64,000 bases of DNA from Neptunicoccus cionae (GTDB taxonomy: Bacteria > Pseudomonadota > Alphaproteobacteria > Rhodobacterales > Rhodobacteraceae), in contig NZ_BMKA01000001.1 of NCBI RefSeq assembly GCF_014643735.1, positions 496,001 to 560,000 on the forward strand. The letters run 5' to 3'. Made by a program: the position numbers and the translations under genes. Position 1 is the first letter of the stretch; each line of letters opens with the position of its first letter. Positions 45,629 to 54,204 of the stretch are shown piece by piece. The notes below the pieces were generated by a model, which did not search any database, was not told the DNA's origin, and saw only the letters and a list, made by a program, of their open reading frames with translations.

Positions 45629-47425
45629 ATGGCTCTTTCAACAATTGGTGAAGTTTTTAATATCAGCCCGGGCGGGCACGCCCGAACCTTTGTGGTGGAC
45701 GAGAAGATTGTCTATCTCTGGTTTGTATCCGAATGGGGGCCGGGCGGGGGCTGGATCTACGGCGAACGTATGTTCTACTCGGTGCTGAATAAGGACGGCG
45801 AAGTTTTACAAGAAAAAGTCGCACTTGGGGCACATCTGGACTTTGACGTTGCGCCGGGCGGGTTTGGACAGAATGTCTTTCATGTGTCGGCCAATGGCAC
45901 TGACGGACTGGTGTTTCACATCTCGCAGTTTACCCATGGCCATTCAAAAGACGGCGTCTTTATTCCCTATGACGAACATAGGGCGACCATCACGTGGGAT
46001 GCCAAAGGCAAACTAGGTGATCCAGTAAAAACCGGCGAAGGCTATATGAAGTTTGAGGATTCCGACACGGCGATCCTGTCAAATGGCAACTCTGCGTTGC
46101 TGTATCTTGACAGGGTGTCCTATACCGCCAAGCTGGAAATTTTGGACGAGAACGGCGTCAGCCTATCAAAAACCTCGATTGTTGGTACGTTTGATAAGTC
46201 GGGAATATTTGCGCAGGGCGTGGATGGGCTGGAGGTCTTGCAGGTTGGAAACAAGATTATGGCTCTGCACCGCAATCCGGCGACAGATACAGTGTACGGG
46301 CAGCTGTTTAATCTAGACGGGACGGCTACCGGCGATGGAGAATTCGTGGTTTCGGATGGCACACACGGGGACTCCAGCAATGCCGCAGTTTGGCTGGATG
46401 GGGTCGTTGATGCAACGGTGTTGGCAGACGGACGCGTGGCTGTTGTTTGGAATGACAGTATGGATGGAACAGACAGCACCGAGGTTTGGCTGACGATCCT
46501 GAACGCAGACGGTTCTATCGCGCAGAAACAGACAATGGCGAACGTTAACCACACCACCGGAGAACAGTTCCACGCGCGGGTTTACGCTTTGGATGCGGGT
46601 GGGTTCGTTGTGACATTTGATAAGAACTGGGTCATCACCGGCGATCCGCAAGCTTACGCGCAACTGTTTGATGCAAGCGGCAATCCTGATGGTGATATTT
46701 TGGGTCTGGCCGATTTTGAAAGCGGCAATAGTGGCACGGGCTATGGCCATATCTTTGCGGATGGTACCGGCTTTATGATCGACTGGTATGGCAACGTTCA
46801 GCAGATCAGTGCTGGCGGCAGCGGCGGTGGATCGGACGTGATCGAAGGGACCAAAGCGGCTGACGTTTTGAAGGGGACCAAACGAGATGATGAAATCGAC
46901 GGCAAGGGGGGCAATGACACGCTCAAAGGTCTTGGCGGTGATGACAAGCTGACGGGGGGTGCTGGCAAAGACAAGCTGCTGGGCAATGGCGGCGCGGATG
47001 ATCTGAACGGCGGCGGTGGTCGGGACACGCTGAAAGGTGGCGGCGGGAATGACCTGCTGAACGGCGGCGGTGGTAAGGACAAACTGCTGGGCGGCGGCGG
47101 CAAGGATGATTTGCGCGGCGGTGGCGGGAATGATCGGCTTGACGGGCAGAAAGGCAATGACACCCTGCGGGGCGACGGTGGCGCGGATACGTTTGTGTTT
47201 GCCAAAAAGGGCGGCCACGACACGATTTCGGACTTTCAGGACGATAAGGACACGATCGAATTGAACGCAAACCTGTGGAGCGGGGATTTCGGCGTTGCGA
47301 AACTGCTGCGCAAATACGCAACAATCGAAGACGGCGATGCGGTGTTTGATTTCGGGACGGACACGTTGACCATTGAAGGGGTAGATGATCTGGCTGTCCT
47401 GAGAAACGATATAGATATTGTCTGA
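45629..47425 (+). CDS. RTX calcium-binding secreted protein
   Basis: 598-residue RTX protein. No N-terminal signal peptide. Residues 1-395 are a beta-rich domain without a family I recognise, with recurring blocks of FNLDG/LDASGN type that suggest a propeller- or solenoid-like fold. Residues about 410-530 hold repeated nonapeptides of the type GGxGxDxLx (for example GGNDTLKG, GGDDKLTG, GGKDKLLG), which bind calcium outside the cell. The C-terminal 70 residues (ADTFVFAKKGGHDTISDFQ, then acidic/hydrophobic) match the uncleaved type I secretion signal region. No ABC/HlyD exporter genes are nearby. Role (adhesin, enzyme or toxin) not readable. Confidence 0.85.
   Translation: MALSTIGEVFNISPGGHARTFVVDEKIVYLWFVSEWGPGGGWIYGERMFYSVLNKDGEVLQEKVALGAHLDFDVAPGGFGQNVFHVSANGTDGLVFHISQFTHGHSKDGVFIPYDEHRATITWDAKGKLGDPVKTGEGYMKFEDSDTAILSNGNSALLYLDRVSYTAKLEILDENGVSLSKTSIVGTFDKSGIFAQGVDGLEVLQVGNKIMALHRNPATDTVYGQLFNLDGTATGDGEFVVSDGTHGDSSNAAVWLDGVVDATVLADGRVAVVWNDSMDGTDSTEVWLTILNADGSIAQKQTMANVNHTTGEQFHARVYALDAGGFVVTFDKNWVITGDPQAYAQLFDASGNPDGDILGLADFESGNSGTGYGHIFADGTGFMIDWYGNVQQISAGGSGGGSDVIEGTKAADVLKGTKRDDEIDGKGGNDTLKGLGGDDKLTGGAGKDKLLGNGGADDLNGGGGRDTLKGGGGNDLLNGGGGKDKLLGGGGKDDLRGGGGNDRLDGQKGNDTLRGDGGADTFVFAKKGGHDTISDFQDDKDTIELNANLWSGDFGVAKLLRKYATIEDGDAVFDFGTDTLTIEGVDDLAVLRNDIDIV
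46886..47192 (+). repeat. RTX nonapeptide-coding repeats
   Basis: About ten 27-bp coding units for GGxGxDxLx-type nonapeptides, rich in GGCGG, within the RTX gene. They explain the strong G/C periodicity here. Confidence 0.85.
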
Positions 47426-47463
47426 AGTAGAGGGTCGTATTCGACTGGCTTGCGCGGCGTGCC

Positions 47464-48630
47464 TTAGGGGCGCTGCGCAATCCAGTCTATCTGGGTAATT
47501 CCGGCCAGTCGTGCGAAGCGGGTCAATTCGCTTTCAAACTTGCGCAGGCGGGGCGGTCCCCATGTGACCTTGGGTTCGGGCCAAAAGCCGGTGACTTGCA
47601 TGATGTTCTTGGCGCGATCCGCCCGCAGCTCGACCCGTCCCACGAACCTGTCCCGTTCCAGTAGGGGGTAGACGTAGTATCCCCAGCGGCGTTTGGCGGC
47701 GGGAACGAACATTTCATTCACATATTCGAATCCGAACAGGCGCTTTAGACGGTTCCTGTCGCGGATTGCCGGATCAAACGGGTTGAGAATACGCAGGCGG
47801 CTGCTTGGGGCCGGGCATTCTGAAAGACGCTGCTCGATGTCGGGGGCGCCGAAAACAGGGTAGGCGCTGCCATCGGCCAGTTCGATTTCCACAGGCACCA
47901 GTTCTTTTTGTGCGGCGACCCAACTGCGGGTTTCCTTGGCGTCCATTGCCTCCCAGAACCGCTGGATTTCGCCTTGGGTGCCAAAGGACAACCGCGCCAG
48001 TGCATTGCGGCAGAGCCAGTCGATCTGGCCGGCATCATCGGCGGTTGGCTCACGCAGATGCGCAGGCACCACGCGATCCGTCAGGTTGTAGTACTTCACA
48101 AAGTTTATGCGATAGCAGGTGGATAGCTCCCCCGCGTACCACATTTGATCCAACGCTTTTTTATGGGGTGGGCGCGCCCACATTTCCCGCGGGCCTTCGA
48201 TCTTGGTGTCAAAGGCATGGGTGGACAAAGCGCCTTCGGACTCTATCCGCTGCAAGATTTCCTGCTTGGCCGATTTTGCCAGACCGGATTGATACCAAGG
48301 CGCGCGGGCCACCCGTTCCCCCCAGCGGCGGAACTGGCGCGCCCACATGGGGTAAAACGCCATCGGCAGCAGTGATGCGTCATGGGTGAAATGCTCGAAA
48401 ATCTGGCGGTGCGTGCCAAGTAGGGGCCAAAGCATCTTTTCGCGGTAGTTTTGGTTGCGCGACCACAAGATATGATGATGGGCGCGGGTCACATTTCGGA
48501 TAGTGTCGATCTGGACGAACCCCAGATCGTGGATCATCTGCATCACATCAAGCGGGCCGGTGGGGCTGGCCGAGAGGCCATTACTGTGCAGCCAAAGCGC
48601 ACGGGCCTGTTTGTTGGAGACCCTAAGCAT
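47464..48630 (-). CDS. AlkZ/YcaQ-like winged-helix DNA glycosylase
   Basis: 388-residue member of the winged-helix DNA-binding family (DUF1006/HTH_42). Relatives AlkZ and E. coli YcaQ are DNA glycosylases that release bulky N7-alkylguanines and unhook interstrand crosslinks. Seen: VQIDTIRNVTRAHHHILWSR with the catalytic Gln-x-Asp motif (Gln40, Asp42), ARPPHKKALDQMWYAGEL, and the C-terminal KRRWGYYVYPLLERDRFVGRVELRADR that is common to the family. The ATG at 48630 (MLRVSNKQAR) overlaps the end of the thioesterase gene by 8 nt; the open frame continues upstream but would overlap that gene heavily. Confidence 0.83.
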   Translation of the reverse strand: MLRVSNKQARALWLHSNGLSASPTGPLDVMQMIHDLGFVQIDTIRNVTRAHHHILWSRNQNYREKMLWPLLGTHRQIFEHFTHDASLLPMAFYPMWARQFRRWGERVARAPWYQSGLAKSAKQEILQRIESEGALSTHAFDTKIEGPREMWARPPHKKALDQMWYAGELSTCYRINFVKYYNLTDRVVPAHLREPTADDAGQIDWLCRNALARLSFGTQGEIQRFWEAMDAKETRSWVAAQKELVPVEIELADGSAYPVFGAPDIEQRLSECPAPSSRLRILNPFDPAIRDRNRLKRLFGFEYVNEMFVPAAKRRWGYYVYPLLERDRFVGRVELRADRAKNIMQVTGFWPEPKVTWGPPRLRKFESELTRFARLAGITQIDWIAQRP

Positions 48631-49036
48631 GGGCCTTCTGCATGGCGGCGCGCAGATCGTCGGGGATCGGTTCGGCACTGCGGCTTTGCAGGTTCATCAG
48701 GACCAGCGTGAAGGTGGAGTTGAACACCTCCGTGTCGCCCTTCATGAAGTGGTGGCAAACCTGACAGGACTTGCCCCCGATCTTTAGCAGTTCGGACTGG
48801 ATGTTCACCGTCTCGCCGATGTGCAGTTCACGAATAAAGTTGGAGTTGGCGTTGACCACCACAAAGGCCAGTTGCCGCCCGTCGCGGATGTCCCGCGGCG
48901 TTAAGGTCCATGCGGCTTGCAGGGTGAACCCCGCGTCCGAACACCCGTCCAGATACCGCGCCACGTTCATGTGGCCAAGCGGATCACAATCGGAAGGGCG
49001 GACAGTGAAATTATGGGTGTTCAGCAAGGTTTTCAT
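48623..49036 (-). CDS. Hotdog-fold acyl-CoA thioesterase
   Basis: About 137-residue 4-hydroxybenzoyl-CoA-thioesterase-like protein. Seen: VRPSDCDPLGHMNVARYLDG, in which the Asp-x-x-x-H-x-N pattern is the family active-site signature, followed by the ANSNFIRELHIGETV strand. It would hydrolyse an acyl-CoA thioester; the substrate is unknown. The ATG at 49036 is preferred over a TTG at 49048. It overlaps the winged-helix gene by 8 nt and lies 59 bp downstream of the aldehyde dehydrogenase gene. Confidence 0.86.
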   Translation of the reverse strand: MKTLLNTHNFTVRPSDCDPLGHMNVARYLDGCSDAGFTLQAAWTLTPRDIRDGRQLAFVVVNANSNFIRELHIGETVNIQSELLKIGGKSCQVCHHFMKGDTEVFNSTFTLVLMNLQSRSAEPIPDDLRAAMQKAHA

Positions 49037-49095
49037 CTGTCTATCCAAGGTCGACGCGGCCCGAGCATGCTCGGGCCCGTTAGGTTGGTTTGCAA

Positions 49096-50553
49096 TCAGC
49101 CGTGCAGAGCGGCGACCGTTTTCAGTTTGGAGAAGCCGAACAGGGCTTCGAACCCTTTTTCACGGCCATGACCGGATTTGCCGACACCGCCAAAGGGCAG
49201 TTCCACACCGCCACCTGCACCATAGTTGTTCAGGAACACCTGACCGGTATCAATCGCCTTAGCAAGCCGCATCTGACGCGCGCCGTTTTGCGACCAGACC
49301 GAAGCCACCAGCCCGTAATCGGTGCCATTGGCAATCGCGACCGCTTCTTCTTCGCTGTCAAACGGGATAACCACCTGAACGGGGCCGAAAATCTCGTCTT
49401 GCGCCAGTGTGTGATCGGCGCTGACACCTGCGAACAGGGTCGGGGCCACGTAATGCCCGCCCTCGGGGGCGTCATCGACGATCACGGCCTGCGCTGCTCT
49501 CTCCAGATCTTTGCCTTTGTCGAGAAAACCGGTAACGATCTGTTTCTGACGGGCAGAGATCAGCGGACCAACGTTCAGGTCGGACAAGGCCGGACCGACG
49601 CGCAGTTCACCGTATTTAGCGGCCATTTTCGCCAGCACCTCGTCATAGACGCCACGCTGCACGAGGATACGAGAGGCCGCCGAGCAGGTCTGGCCCGCAT
49701 TCTGGATGCCACCATTCACCAGAAACGGCAGGGCAGCGTCGATATCCGCATCATCAAACACCAGTTGCGGGGATTTCCCGCCCAGCTCCAGCGTCACCGG
49801 AATGACATTCTGCGCCGCAGCGGTCTGGATGCGCACACCGGTTGCAACCGACCCCGTAAAGGACATGTGATGCACGCCTTTATGGGAGGACAACGCCGCA
49901 CCAGCCTCGGCGCCGAGTCCGGGAACCACGTTCAATACACCCGCGGGCAGACCGGCCTGATGGGCCAGATCGGCAAAGGCTAGGGCTGTCAGGCAGGCTT
50001 CTTCCGCCGGTTTCAGCACACAGGTGTTGCCCATCGTCAGCGCCGCGCCGACCGAGCGACCGATGATCTGCATCGGATAGTTCCACGGCACGATATGGCC
50101 GGTTACGCCGTGGGGTTCGCGCAGGGTGTAGACGGTGTAACCATCGAGGTAGGGGATGGTTTCGCCGTGCACCTTATCGGCGGCACCGGCGTAGAATTCC
50201 ATGTAACGGGCCATCGCAACCGCGTCTGCGCGGGCCTGTGTCAGCGGTTTGCCTACATCGGTGGATTCCAGCCGTGCCAGTTCTTCGGTTTTGGTCAGGA
50301 TCAAATGGCCAAGCTTGGCAAGGATGCGACCCCGTTCAAACGCAGGCATCCGGCCCCATTCGCCCTTGCGCGCTGCATCCGCGGCGGCAACGGCAGCGTC
50401 TACATCCTGTGCGGTGCCCCGCGCAATCGTGCCGATTTCGGCGCCGGTGGATGGATCTGTCAGGCCCAGTTGCTCCCCGCCTAAGGGGGCAACCCATTCA
50501 CCGTTGATGAAACATTTGGTTGGATCGAACCACAGATCGGGGGGAAGGGGCAT
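49096..50553 (-). CDS. Aldehyde dehydrogenase
   Basis: 485-residue NAD(P)-dependent aldehyde dehydrogenase. Seen: the NAD-binding PWNYPMQI and SFTGSVATG, catalytic Glu256 in LELGGK, catalytic Cys290 in NAGQTCSAASR, and the C-terminal PFGGVGKSGHGREKG. The sequence resembles betaine/4-aminobutyraldehyde dehydrogenases, so the substrate may be an amino- or omega-aldehyde, but this is not decided. Its start overlaps the ABC ATPase stop by 1 nt, placing it in the Dpp transporter operon. Confidence 0.92.
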   Translation of the reverse strand: MPLPPDLWFDPTKCFINGEWVAPLGGEQLGLTDPSTGAEIGTIARGTAQDVDAAVAAADAARKGEWGRMPAFERGRILAKLGHLILTKTEELARLESTDVGKPLTQARADAVAMARYMEFYAGAADKVHGETIPYLDGYTVYTLREPHGVTGHIVPWNYPMQIIGRSVGAALTMGNTCVLKPAEEACLTALAFADLAHQAGLPAGVLNVVPGLGAEAGAALSSHKGVHHMSFTGSVATGVRIQTAAAQNVIPVTLELGGKSPQLVFDDADIDAALPFLVNGGIQNAGQTCSAASRILVQRGVYDEVLAKMAAKYGELRVGPALSDLNVGPLISARQKQIVTGFLDKGKDLERAAQAVIVDDAPEGGHYVAPTLFAGVSADHTLAQDEIFGPVQVVIPFDSEEEAVAIANGTDYGLVASVWSQNGARQMRLAKAIDTGQVFLNNYGAGGGVELPFGGVGKSGHGREKGFEALFGFSKLKTVAALHG

Positions 50554-52145
50554 CAGAAATTCCTCAGGTCTTCGGGCAGGCGCGGGGCGGCTGCAATTAG
50601 GGTTTGTGTGTAAATATCGGTCGGGTTGTCGAAAACACTTTGTGTTTCGCCCTGTTCGACGATTTTTCCATGCTGCATTACCAGAACACGGTCGGTGATG
50701 GAACGCACCACAGACAAATCATGGGAGATAAACAGATAGGTCAGTCCGTGGGTTTCCGACAGTTCGGCCAACAGATCAAGGATTTGCGCACGAATTGACA
50801 CATCAAGGGCCGACACGGCCTCGTCCAGAATAATCAGTTCCGGCTTGATGATCAGGGCGCGGGCAATTGCGATGCGCTGACGCTGGCCGCCGGAAAATTC
50901 GTGGGGGTATTTGAACGCATCATCCGGCGTCAGCCCAACCGATCGCAGGGCCTCGGCGATCCGGTCCTCACGATCGGGCGGGGTGGTATCAAGCAGATAA
51001 AAGGGTTCAGTGATCAGCCGGTCCACGCGGTGGCGGGGATTAAAGCTGCCATAGGGGTCTTGAAACACTACCTGCATCTTGCGCCGCACCGCGCGGTTCG
51101 GTTTTTTGCCGGTAAACACAGGTTCGCCAGAAAGCAGGATCTCACCGCCCTGAATTTCCTCAAGCCCCAGAATAGCCCGCGTCAGGGTGGATTTCCCACA
51201 GCCGCTTTCGCCTACCAGCCCGAGGCTCTCGCCCTTGCGGATAGTGAAAGACACGTCGTTGACGGCCCGAAAGCTTTCGGGTTTGGCAAACAGCTTGGTG
51301 CGGGGCAGGGCGTAGTCCCGCAGCACATTGCGAACTTCCAGCAGGGGCGTTTCCCCTTGGGGTGGTTCGCGGTCCGGCACATGAGCAGACGCCGCCAGCA
51401 GAGCCTTGGAGTAGGGGTGCTGCATGGTCTGGAACAGGCGGTCGGCGGGACCGTGTTCCACAATCTGCCCCTGTTGCATGATGTGGATATAGTCCGCCAT
51501 ATCCGCCACCACGGCGAGGTCGTGGGTGATGATCATCAACCCCATCCCGTCCTCGCGTACCAGACGGGTGAGCAGGGTCAAAATCTCGGCCTGTGTCGTC
51601 ACATCCAGTGCGGTGGTCGGTTCATCCGCGATCAGCAGCTTGGGGCGCAGGGCAATTGCCATAGCAATCACAACCCGCTGGCGCTGGCCGCCTGACATTT
51701 CATGGGGATACCGCGAAAGCGGGAAGCGGCTTTCCGGCAGCTCCACGCGGTTCAGCGCATCCCGCGCCCGCTCCAGTGCCTCGGCTTTGGAGGTTTGGGG
51801 TTCGTGGATCAAAATGGTTTCTGCCACCTGCTGCCCGATGGTATGCACAGGGTTCAGCGCGGTCATGGGTTCCTGAAAGACCATCGAAATCTCGGCACCG
51901 CGAATGGCGCACATATCCGTTTCGCTGGTGCTTAGGATGTTTTTGCCGTTAAACCGGATATCCCCTGTCGCCGTCAGCCCCTCGGGCAACAGTTGGGTCA
52001 CACAATAGGCGGTCATGGATTTGCCAGACCCGCTCTCGCCAATGATGCCGACGATCTGGCCTGCATCCACTGACAGGGATACATCCCGCAGGATCGGTTT
52101 CTTGCGGATCGACAGGTTGAGGTTGGAAATAGACAGTAAGCTCAT
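50553..52145 (-). CDS. Fused Dpp/Opp-type ABC transporter ATPase (two nucleotide-binding domains)
   Basis: 530-residue cytoplasmic ATPase holding both halves that other bacteria encode as DppD and DppF. NBD1 (about 1-255): Walker A GESGSGKS, signature MSGGQRQRV, Walker B LLIADEPTTALD. NBD2 (about 280-530): Walker A GESGCGKS, signature FSGGQRQRIAIARAL, Walker B LIILDEAVSALD, with the oligopeptide/dipeptide family C-terminus. The ATG at 52145 (MSLLSISNL) overlaps the permease stop (ATGA). Powers the DppB/DppC permease for peptide or related uptake. Confidence 0.93.
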   Translation of the reverse strand: MSLLSISNLNLSIRKKPILRDVSLSVDAGQIVGIIGESGSGKSMTAYCVTQLLPEGLTATGDIRFNGKNILSTSETDMCAIRGAEISMVFQEPMTALNPVHTIGQQVAETILIHEPQTSKAEALERARDALNRVELPESRFPLSRYPHEMSGGQRQRVVIAMAIALRPKLLIADEPTTALDVTTQAEILTLLTRLVREDGMGLMIITHDLAVVADMADYIHIMQQGQIVEHGPADRLFQTMQHPYSKALLAASAHVPDREPPQGETPLLEVRNVLRDYALPRTKLFAKPESFRAVNDVSFTIRKGESLGLVGESGCGKSTLTRAILGLEEIQGGEILLSGEPVFTGKKPNRAVRRKMQVVFQDPYGSFNPRHRVDRLITEPFYLLDTTPPDREDRIAEALRSVGLTPDDAFKYPHEFSGGQRQRIAIARALIIKPELIILDEAVSALDVSIRAQILDLLAELSETHGLTYLFISHDLSVVRSITDRVLVMQHGKIVEQGETQSVFDNPTDIYTQTLIAAAPRLPEDLRNF

Positions 52146-52975
52146 CGTTTTTCCCGCCTGATACGTGGGTCGAAAATATCCCGCAGCCCGTCCCCCATCA
52201 GGTTCAAACCCAAAACGGTGAAGACAATCGCAAGCCCGGGCAGCAGGGCCATATGGGGCGCAAAGGAGATCATTGTCTGGGATTCCGCCAGCATACGCCC
52301 CCAAGACGGGATCGGCGGCTGTGCGCCAAGGCCAACATAGGACAGGCCAGCTTCGGCCAGAATGCCAAGCGAAAACTGGATGGTGCCCTGTACAATCAGT
52401 AAGTTGGTGACGTTGGGCAGGATGTGTTCAAAGGAAATCCGCGCCGGACCCTTACCTGCAACCTGTGCGGATAAAACATAGTCCCTCTTCCACAAAGACA
52501 GCGCCGCCCCGCGGGTTAGCCGTGCAAAAACTGGCACGTTGAAAATGCCGATAGCGATGATCGCATTCACCGCAGACGGTCCGAATATCGCTGTGATCAG
52601 GATGGCAATCACCAGCGATGGAAAGGCAAAGACCAGATCGTTAGAGCGCATAATGATCTCGTCCATCAGCGATCCTTGCGACGCTGCTGCCGCAAGCCCC
52701 AAAGGCACGCCAATCACAATCCCGATCCCAACAGCAACGACCGCCACCGCAATAGACGTGCGTGCGCCGACCATGATCATCGACAGGATATCCCGACCGA
52801 AGTGGTCAGTCCCGAGCAGATACCCCTCGCTTAAGGGTTTCTTCAGCTTGTTGGCAATATCGACCCCGCTGGTGTCGTGGGGGGTCCACAGGAAAGAAAT
52901 CAGCGCTCCGGCCACAAAGACCGAGGTCAGCAGCAGGCCGATTGCAAAGTTCCGGTTGGTAAGTAAGGCTCTCAT
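52142..52975 (-). CDS. Peptide ABC transporter permease, DppC type
   Basis: 277-residue inner-membrane permease with about six helices. A long first helix (FAIGLLLTSVFVAGALISFLW is split here as FAIGLLLTSVFV / AGALISFLW) precedes GTDHFGRDILSMIMVGARTSI, the DppC/OppC hallmark, and the EAA-loop-like motif FARLTRGAALSLWKRDYVLSAQ (about 150-171). It pairs with the DppB-type protein. It overlaps its neighbours on both sides by 4 nt. Confidence 0.93.
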   Translation of the reverse strand: MRALLTNRNFAIGLLLTSVFVAGALISFLWTPHDTSGVDIANKLKKPLSEGYLLGTDHFGRDILSMIMVGARTSIAVAVVAVGIGIVIGVPLGLAAAASQGSLMDEIIMRSNDLVFAFPSLVIAILITAIFGPSAVNAIIAIGIFNVPVFARLTRGAALSLWKRDYVLSAQVAGKGPARISFEHILPNVTNLLIVQGTIQFSLGILAEAGLSYVGLGAQPPIPSWGRMLAESQTMISFAPHMALLPGLAIVFTVLGLNLMGDGLRDIFDPRIRREKR

Positions 52976-53916
52976 CGGTTGCCCCGCAGTCTTGGGTCTA
53001 CAATGGCATAGGCAATGTCGACGGCGAAATTTACGATAATCACGGCAAAGACCAGCAGCATCACAACGCTTTCTACCACGATCAGATCCCGCTGGCTGAT
53101 GGCCTGAAATACCAGACGCCCCAGTCCGGGCAGGAAGAAGACGTTCTCAATGATAATGGCACCGGCCATCAAGAACGAGAATTGCAGCCCGATAATGGTC
53201 AGCACCGGAATAAGTGCATTACGCAGGGCGTGGCGCCACAGGGTTTGGCGGCGTGTCAGCCCTTTCGCGCGGGCGGTACGTACGTAATCTTCAGACAGCG
53301 TATCTAGCAGCGCAGAGCGCATGACCCGCGCAAGAATAGAGGCTTGGGGCAAGGCCAGCGCAATTGCAGGCAAGGTCAGCGCTTTCATGGCCAGCAGCGG
53401 ATCCTCCCAGCCCGGAAAACCGCCCGCCGAAAACCAGCGCAGGTTGATCGCAAAGACAAGCACCATCAACATAGCAAACCAGAAGTTCGGGATTGCCACG
53501 CCCAGTTGGGTGATGCCCATCACCCCGACATCCGTAGCAGACCCGCGCCGTGTTGCCGCCAGAATACCGGCAGGAAAGGCGATCAGCGTGGACAGGGTCA
53601 GCGCATATATCGCCAAAGGCAGACTGATCCAAAGCCGATCTCCGATCATCTCGGAAATTGGCGTGCGATAGGTATAAGAGGTGCCAAAATCCCCCCCGAG
53701 CAAACCGGTCGCCCAGTGCAGATACCGCTGCCACAGCGGCACATCGAGCCCGAGCTGTTCGCGCAGTGCAGCGATGGTATCGGGTTGGGCATTCATCCCG
53801 AGCATGAAACTCGCCGGATCGCCGGGGACGACCTCAACGGTTGCGAAGATCACAATAGATGCAACAATCAGGCTGAGGATAAGAGACTGGAGTCGTGATA
53901 ATGTATAGCGCAGCAT
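52972..53916 (-). CDS. Peptide ABC transporter permease, DppB type
   Basis: 314-residue inner-membrane permease with about six helices. Seen: TLSRLQSLILSLIVASIVIF first helix, PGDPASFMLG, LGLDVPLWQRYLHWATGLLGGDFGTSY (family N-terminal block), and the EAA-loop motif VMRSALLDTLSEDYVRTARAKGL. The ATG at 53916 (MLRYTLSRL) gives the usual DppB start; upstream extension lacks family similarity. Overlaps dppC-type gene by 4 nt. The promoter should lie in the 288 bp shared with the divergent response regulator gene. Confidence 0.93.
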   Translation of the reverse strand: MLRYTLSRLQSLILSLIVASIVIFATVEVVPGDPASFMLGMNAQPDTIAALREQLGLDVPLWQRYLHWATGLLGGDFGTSYTYRTPISEMIGDRLWISLPLAIYALTLSTLIAFPAGILAATRRGSATDVGVMGITQLGVAIPNFWFAMLMVLVFAINLRWFSAGGFPGWEDPLLAMKALTLPAIALALPQASILARVMRSALLDTLSEDYVRTARAKGLTRRQTLWRHALRNALIPVLTIIGLQFSFLMAGAIIIENVFFLPGLGRLVFQAISQRDLIVVESVVMLLVFAVIIVNFAVDIAYAIVDPRLRGNR

Positions 53917-54204
53917 GGGGCGGAGATTAGGCAGGAGAGCGCGGCTGGTAAAGAGCAGAATGCAAAGGATTTCAGTCCCTTGCGAAGAAGCTTGTAACCA
54001 GATGGTCCAGCCCCTTGTTTCTTTGGCAATTCGTCGCGCCGCACCGGGCTGTCCGCGCCAGCCTCCCTGAACCCACGACGCAATATCAACACATTTATAG
54101 CACAATTTTAAGCACTTCCTGTTCTAACTTTAGGCAAGTTGCAGAGCTCGCAGAGAGAATCTCTCGGGTGATTAGATGCGAGAACGCGGTATGAGGGGTG
54201 CGTA

